DNA from: Peptococcaceae bacterium UBA6116
GTDB lineage: Bacteria; Bacillota; Desulfitobacteriia; Desulfitobacteriales; Syntrophobotulaceae
Assembly: GCA_002423425.1 (NCBI GenBank)
Contig: DIWC01000022.1
Span: 1-20,425 of the forward strand
Direction: 5' to 3'
Length of the DNA stretch: 20,425 bases
Part shown: piece after piece, positions 16,617 through 20,425 of the stretch
Layout: each line of letters starts with the position of its first letter
Numbering within the stretch: the first letter of the stretch is position 1
Translations under genes and position numbers: made by a program
Notes under the pieces: model-generated
What the model was told of the DNA's origin: nothing
Database searches by the model: none
Seen by the model: the letters and a program-made list of their open reading frames with translations, nothing else

Positions 16617-18176
16617 TTAAAGATAGTTTAATGGATTGACCGTACTGCCATTTATTATGACTTCAAAATGAAGATGGGATCCGGTAGAATTTCCTGTCGA
16701 ACCTACCAGACCAATCGTTTGCCCCTTGCTGACCGTATCTCCGACACCAACCAGCAGCTTGGAAGAGTGACCATAACGAGTGGCAACTCCGTTACCGTGA
16801 TCAATCATAATACAATACCCGTAACCACCATCCCAGCCTGAAAATACCACTGTACCTGATGCCGCAGCAGCATAAGGCTGACCTGTTACGCCATCAATAT
16901 CCAGCCCGGAATGAAATCCACTTGACCGGTAACCGTAATAAGAAGTAATCGGACCACTTATCGGCCATTGCAACCCAGCTACATTACCGGATCCACGAGA
17001 TGTCCCAACGTAAACGGTGGCTCTATTGGATGGACCCTTAGCAATAATTTGCTTAATAGATTTGGAGATAACTTCTTCTTTTACAACTTGCTTTTCAACA
17101 GTTTTGCCGTTTTGTTCGACATAGTTATATGTAACTGATTTTTCTCCATCTTTTCCGGTCTGCTGTACTACAGTTTTTCCGTAAGCTATTTGGGAACTGG
17201 TCTTAGTTTCAACATCAAAAGGTATTACCTCATTGACTACTTTCGTTCCTTTGGCAAGTACAGTTAGATATGGCTCAACTTTGACAATTTTAATCTTTTG
17301 ACCAGGTTTAATAACGGTATTATCTGTAAAACCGGGATTTCCCGCGAGAACTTCATTTGTCAACATTTGATTCTTCCGGGCGATAAGCCACCAGGAATCA
17401 TCTTTCTGAACTGTATATGTTGTTTCGACAGCATCACCTTTAAGTAACAGATTAATAGCATCATCAACCGACTTGATTTCGCTAGGTTGAACCTTGACTG
17501 CAACTTTGTTAACTTCCTCAACAAATTCCGACGAACTTACAATGTTCTTTTCGGAAGGCTTGGCAAAGTGTTCTTTATACTTAGCCAATACTGAGTCTGC
17601 CTGCTCGGCACTCGCTAAACACGCAACTATTTTATCCTGAATTTTTATTCCATACCCCCCGATAAAGGGCGTTATGGAACTTAAAAGTAAAGCTGTAGTT
17701 GCTTTCTGTCCGGCAAATTTAGCGTCGCTTATTCTAACCTTATTATATTCTATTTTATCACTGGTCTGGGCTACAATACCAGTAATCCCGCCTTGTTGAC
17801 GGAGTACTTCCTGAACAATTTGCTGAGCTTCAGCCTTATTTTGTACATAACCCACATTCTTGCCGTTAACCTTGATACAAACGGCCGATGTAGTCGTACT
17901 AAAATAGAATATCCCTCCGAGAAAAGCGGCTAAAACAAGAGCAGTTACACCAATTGTCTTAGGGGATTTCCAGGAAACATTTCTTAAAAAATTCACAAAG
18001 TAATCAATATATTTTTTTAAAGTTTTTTGCAAAAGTTTTACAGAAATATCTTTCTGAATATATTTTGTAAATGTTTCCTTCTTAAGTAATTTAACTTCAG
18101 TAATTGTTTCCATATGCTTTTTTGTAAATACCCAGAAAAAAGACAATTGATGTTTTATTTTCTCCCTTAAAATCAT
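16617..18176 (-). CDS. Membrane-anchored LysM-G5-M23 peptidoglycan endopeptidase
   Basis: This probable cell-wall hydrolase is anchored in the membrane and faces outward. The order of parts in the 519-residue protein is: a basic cytoplasmic N-terminus of about 74 residues; a membrane segment (75-93); a ~90-residue region beginning VCIKVNGKNVGYV, common in clostridial wall proteins; a LysM domain (about 253-298, ending IKPGQKIKIV); a G5 domain (about 301-380, with DVETKTSSQIAYGKT); and an M23 catalytic domain (about 415-515). Zinc and catalytic residues are visible in FHSGLDI (H422, D426) and GSHLHFEV (H501, H503). The ATG start has a GGGGTGAG immediately upstream. An extended -10 promoter and a terminator make it look like a single-gene unit. 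It lies 84 bases downstream of the PilZN-FlhG gene, which may or may not be functionally linked. Confidence 0.92.
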   Translation of the reverse strand: MILREKIKHQLSFFWVFTKKHMETITEVKLLKKETFTKYIQKDISVKLLQKTLKKYIDYFVNFLRNVSWKSPKTIGVTALVLAAFLGGIFYFSTTTSAVCIKVNGKNVGYVQNKAEAQQIVQEVLRQQGGITGIVAQTSDKIEYNKVRISDAKFAGQKATTALLLSSITPFIGGYGIKIQDKIVACLASAEQADSVLAKYKEHFAKPSEKNIVSSSEFVEEVNKVAVKVQPSEIKSVDDAINLLLKGDAVETTYTVQKDDSWWLIARKNQMLTNEVLAGNPGFTDNTVIKPGQKIKIVKVEPYLTVLAKGTKVVNEVIPFDVETKTSSQIAYGKTVVQQTGKDGEKSVTYNYVEQNGKTVEKQVVKEEVISKSIKQIIAKGPSNRATVYVGTSRGSGNVAGLQWPISGPITSYYGYRSSGFHSGLDIDGVTGQPYAAAASGTVVFSGWDGGYGYCIMIDHGNGVATRYGHSSKLLVGVGDTVSKGQTIGLVGSTGNSTGSHLHFEVIINGSTVNPLNYL

Positions 18177-18207
18177 TCTCACCCCTCTCTTATTAATTTT
18201 TTTTGTT

Positions 18208-18216
18208 ATTATAACA
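18208..18216 (-). promoter_or_regulatory. Extended -10 promoter for the LysM-G5-M23 gene
   Basis: On the minus strand, TGTTATAAT is a perfect TATAAT with the TGn extension, 32 bases upstream of the start codon. The -35 region at a 17-bp spacing is poor, as often seen with extended -10 promoters. Confidence 0.6.
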
Positions 18217-18260
18217 TTTATTGCTGGACAAAGATATCAAAAAATACATTTTTAGTATTT

Positions 18261-19346
18261 TTAGCCAAAGTTACGTTTAAATTTATTGATGAAAGATACT
18301 ATGCCGGATGGACGTTCAGCGCTTACCTTTTTGCCAATTAGTTTATTCGCTATGTATAGGACTTGAAGAGAATAATCGGAATGAGGTTCAGTAATAAATA
18401 ATGGTTTTTGATTTTTAAGTGATTTAGGAACTTTTTTATCATCATAGATCCACCCGAGTAGCTCGGGTTGGACTTTGAGAAATTTTAAAGCTGCCTTATT
18501 AAAAGTCTGGCTGCATTTAAGTGCTTCATTTTCATTTTCACAACGGTTAATAATAAGGAAAGGTTTCAGATCAGGATTGCGGAAAGCCAAAGCCTTAGCT
18601 AAAGCATAAGTATCCATCATAGCATGGGGTTCAGTATTTGTTACTAAAAGCAAGTCATCAGCTGCTTCCAGAAATTTAAGTACTACTTCAGATATTCCCG
18701 CTCCTGTGTCAATAATAAAAATGTCACACTCTTCTTCCAAATCGGCAAAGCCGGAGATAATCCGGTTAAACTGGATAGCATTTAGATTGGTAAAAGAAGA
18801 AATCCCGCTGGAACCTGGAAGAAGCTTAATTCCCAAAGGGCCTGGGGTTAGAATATCGCGTAAATTGCATTCTCCTTTCAACACATTTGTAAGGTTGAGC
18901 GGAGTATTTAATCTTAATAGAACTTCGACATTAGCCATGCCGATATCAGCATCAAATATAATCACTCTTTTGCCAAGTGAACTTAAAATTAAACTCAAAT
19001 TTATCGCCAGCGTTGTTTTCCCTACCCCGCCTTTACCGCTGCCGATCGCAATAACCCGCGATCTCCTCTCTTGCCTTTTAACAACAGGAATAGAAACGCT
19101 CCAAGTCTGTTTAGCCGGAAGACGGGAGATTACCCGGGAAATGAGAACCAAGTTTGAATCAGGAATTAACCAGCGGACTACTGTCCCAATAGGTATAAGC
19201 AGCAAATACCCTTTATGTAAAGAAATCGCCAACTCCAAACGGTCAGGAAATACTTCCTTTACTTCAGTTGAATAAATGTCATGGAATAATTCTGAATCCG
19301 TTGTAAAGTTTAGTCTTTGACCTATATAGAAATGAAGCCGCTCCAT
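18261..19346 (-). CDS. FlhG/YlxH-type MinD-like ATPase with an N-terminal PilZN (YcgR-like) domain
   Basis: The C-terminal 265 residues are a deviant-Walker ParA/MinD ATPase: GSGKGGVGKTT (about 102-112), DADIGMANVEVLLRL and IIDTGAGIS. The DADxGxAN form with NLTNVLKGE is closest to FlhG/YlxH, which sets flagellar number and position. Residues 1-98 resemble the N-terminal domain of YcgR/YpfA c-di-GMP receptors: an IGQRLNF opening, the KGYLLLIPIGTVVRW strand pair, and a final KRQERRSR that recalls the RxxxR/QRR motif at the PilZ boundary. The PilZ barrel itself is absent; the ATPase starts directly after that motif. The C-terminal end (SFINKFKRNF) could be a short membrane-binding helix. GGAGG is seven bases before the ATG at 19346; an ATG three bases earlier is also possible. 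No flagellar genes are near, so the process it serves is open. Confidence 0.85.
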   Translation of the reverse strand: MERLHFYIGQRLNFTTDSELFHDIYSTEVKEVFPDRLELAISLHKGYLLLIPIGTVVRWLIPDSNLVLISRVISRLPAKQTWSVSIPVVKRQERRSRVIAIGSGKGGVGKTTLAINLSLILSSLGKRVIIFDADIGMANVEVLLRLNTPLNLTNVLKGECNLRDILTPGPLGIKLLPGSSGISSFTNLNAIQFNRIISGFADLEEECDIFIIDTGAGISEVVLKFLEAADDLLLVTNTEPHAMMDTYALAKALAFRNPDLKPFLIINRCENENEALKCSQTFNKAALKFLKVQPELLGWIYDDKKVPKSLKNQKPLFITEPHSDYSLQVLYIANKLIGKKVSAERPSGIVSFINKFKRNFG

Positions 19347-19349
19347 CAT

Positions 19350-19911
19350 TTTTCCTCCAGATTACCAACTGCAATATAATTTTCTACAAAAAGCACTTAG
19401 TTCCCTTCTTTAAAAATAGAAATCCAGGAAAAAAATAATTATTCGAACCCTCTAAACCTGAAATCCCCCCCTAATATTCAACCCTATTTCTTCCGTTATT
19501 CTTTGCCATATAAAGCTTACTATCACTGCTTTAATATTTCTCCAATACTTTCGCAACACCAATACTTTCGCGATATTGATTATAAAGTATTGATTGACGG
19601 AACTGTTCTAAGAACGAAAATAAGCCATGCTATCAGTAAGGAAATTCCTCGGAATTTATGGGAAAGAATCCGACAAAAGCAACTTCGAATCACATAACTC
19701 AATTGATTCAAGAGTTGGTTAAACATGGATACAAACTGGAAGCAGTAACTTAGCTGCTCCTAAATATCTCTAAAACGACTATGTTTCTTAAATGGCATAG
19801 TTTATTTTGTTATTTTCTTTTTTTTGCTAGGCTCATCGTTTGGAGTTATTATTTCTTTTTCAAACTACGTCCCGCCGTTCCCGAAGCTTCATATTGAGGA
19901 TTGGTACAATA
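19350..19911. other. AT-rich intergenic stretch between the FlhG-like gene and the IS110 element
   Basis: The first 190 bases hold nothing I recognise beyond the upstream region of the FlhG-like gene. A 13-base unit, CCAATACTTTCGC, occurs twice (19542-19554 and 19559-19571). A likely toxin-gene remnant follows (19543-19753). Then come a weak AT-rich hairpin (19778-19783 with 19796-19801) followed by T-rich bases, and finally the left boundary region of the IS110 element, whose exact edge I cannot fix. Confidence 0.5.
19543..19753 (+). pseudogene. Decayed remnant of a HicA-like toxin gene
   Basis: A frame giving DYKVLIDGTVLRTKISHA, SKEIPRNLWERI and RQKQLRIT resembles the C-terminal half of HicA-like small RNase toxins of the 'TKISHS...IPxxLWxxIxRQLxL' type. 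That frame stops at 19695, but a shift of one base continues as HITQLIQELVKHGYKLEAVT to a TAG at 19751-19753. There is no plausible start with a ribosome binding site, and the usual N-terminal half is missing. This fits a truncated, frameshifted relic. The family call is from memory of the motif and is tentative; no antitoxin gene is visible. Confidence 0.35.
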
Positions 19912-20078
19912 TCAGCGAGGATACCGACACACTACAGAGCACGCGGAGCTTAGTGGGCCCAGCGTCTCGCTGACCGAATCTATATGTGTGTCAACCGCTC
20001 ATTGAAGCACAAATAAGTGGAATATAAAGCCCATAAACTTATCTTTGTAAAGACGCTACTCTTTTTTGTGCGAGCGGT
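19912..20078 (+). ncRNA. Candidate IS110 bridge RNA (two nested stem-loops with internal loops)
   Basis: In IS110-group elements the non-coding left end encodes a bridge RNA whose two looped stems pair with target and donor DNA. Here two long structures lie just upstream of the transposase. Structure A (19912-19973) has a perfect 8-bp outer stem TCAGCGAG/CTCGCTGA, a symmetric 10x10-base internal loop (19920-19929 and 19956-19965), then a 5-bp stem CACTA/TAGTG and a 3-bp stem around a 7-base loop. Structure B (19994-20078) has a 7-bp stem ACCGCTC/GAGCGGT, a 6-bp stem GCACAA/TTGTGC, then a 6-bp stem ATAAGT/ACTTAT with a large one-sided loop (20043-20065). The structure is seen by direct pairing; the bridge-RNA role is inferred from position and shape. 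The 5' and 3' ends are not known. Confidence 0.5.
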
Positions 20079-20123
20079 CAGTCCCTGTCGATATTCTCGT
20101 ATTCTTTTACGAGGAGGCTCGTT

Positions 20124-20425
20124 ATGGTACTCAAAATCGTTTACCCAGTCTGCTGTGGAATCGACGTTCACAAGTCCTTCGCCGTAGCTTGTATCGCGGC
20201 AACCAACGACAAGGGCGTTACGACTTACAAACAGCGCAGGTTTTCCACTTTCACAGGTGATCTCCGTTTGCTTGCCGGGTGGCTTGCAGATAATTACTGC
20301 CAAGATGTTTGTATGGAGTCTACCGGGAAATACTGGCTTCCAGTTTACAACATTTTTGAATCGACCTGTAAGGTTTTATTCTGTTTTCAAGCTACGTTTA
20401 ACTGTGGCTTATTTTTCTATGCCTC
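20124..20425 (+). CDS. IS110-family transposase, N-terminal part, probably interrupted
   Basis: IS110 transposases are RuvC-like DEDD recombinases that act with a bridge RNA. The N-terminus reads CCGIDVHKS (first catalytic Asp at residue 14), then a RFSTFTGDLRLLAGWL segment and the conserved MESTGKYWLPVYNIFE (Glu at residue 65). GGAGG lies six bases before the ATG. After residue 84 (base 20375) the family pattern, which should go on to a K-x-RGxKTDxxDA motif, is replaced by a Phe/Cys-rich stretch unlike the family, although the frame stays open to the window end. This suggests that another sequence, perhaps a second mobile element, joins here, or an assembly junction at a repeat. Confidence 0.8.
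   Translation, partial: MVLKIVYPVCCGIDVHKSFAVACIAATNDKGVTTYKQRRFSTFTGDLRLLAGWLADNYCQDVCMESTGKYWLPVYNIFESTCKVLFCFQATFNCGLFFYA

Larger units (their letters stand above)
19900..20425 (+). mobile_element. Left part of an IS110-family insertion sequence (truncated at or near the window end)
   Basis: The segment shows the layout of IS110-group elements: a non-coding, structured left end of about 200 bases followed by a DEDD transposase. It is GC-richer than the AT-rich DNA to its left. IS110 elements have no long terminal inverted repeats, so the left edge (somewhere near 19.86-19.91 kb) is not marked by sequence. The right part is not present: transposase resemblance ends near 20375 and the window ends at 20425. 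Confidence 0.65.

Noticed and set aside
19980..20303. A 107-codon minus-strand open frame across the IS110 left end
   Set aside because: It runs antisense through the structured left end and the transposase start, has no recognisable domain, and shares its bases with a better supported gene.
1..20425. CRISPR arrays, tRNA or rRNA genes, T-box leaders and riboswitches
   Set aside because: I looked for regular spaced repeats, cloverleaf-like segments and known leader patterns and saw none that I could support.

Overview
The window looks like a chromosomal segment from a low-GC, spore-forming Firmicute. A clostridial Peptococcaceae-type organism (Desulfitobacterium, Desulfosporosinus or Dehalobacter relatives) is the best guess. 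This rests on the clustering of miaB-mutS-mutL and miaA-hfq-spoVK-ynbB, on LexA boxes of the Bacillus type (CGAAC-N4-GTTCG), and on a SpoVK-type AAA ATPase. The genus is inferred from protein flavour and synteny, not from a search. Most genes lie on the minus strand, so the text follows transcription from right to left.

Right edge (about 19.35-20.4 kb): an AT-rich stretch holds what looks like a decayed HicA-like toxin gene. After it comes the left part of an IS110-family element: a highly structured non-coding segment followed by a DEDD transposase whose family resemblance ends abruptly near the window end. The structured segment is a good candidate for the bridge RNA of an IS110-type recombinase.

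16.6-19.35 kb: an FlhG/YlxH-type ParA/MinD ATPase carries a YcgR/PilZN-like N-terminal domain. It is followed by a membrane-anchored LysM-G5-M23 peptidoglycan endopeptidase with its own extended -10 promoter and a clear intrinsic terminator. 9.9-16.46 kb: degV-miaB-mutS-mutL are tightly packed and probably co-transcribed; mutS overlaps miaB by ATGA. A convergent M14 peptidase (9.0-9.9 kb, plus strand) sits between mutL and the next minus-strand run: an RsmJ-like methyltransferase, miaA and hfq, closed by an intrinsic terminator. Then come spoVK, the PLP enzyme ynbB, a signal peptidase I homologue that lacks both catalytic residues, and ddl.

Left part (0.2-2.5 kb): lexA (plus strand) diverges from a yneA-like LysM division-inhibitor gene. 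Three LexA boxes lie between them, one exactly filling the spacer of a consensus promoter for yneA. Further left are a small heptad-repeat coiled-coil protein and a second M23 endopeptidase, whose ribosome binding site is buried in a perfect 12-bp hairpin. A protein fragment of unknown identity runs in from the left edge.

The genes group into genome maintenance (MutS, MutL, LexA, YneA), tRNA and RNA metabolism (MiaA, MiaB, Hfq, methyltransferase) and cell-wall work (Ddl, two M23 enzymes, one M14 enzyme, YneA). The least ordinary items are the catalytically dead signal peptidase, the PilZN-FlhG fusion, the candidate IS110 bridge RNA and the hairpin that masks a Shine-Dalgarno sequence.
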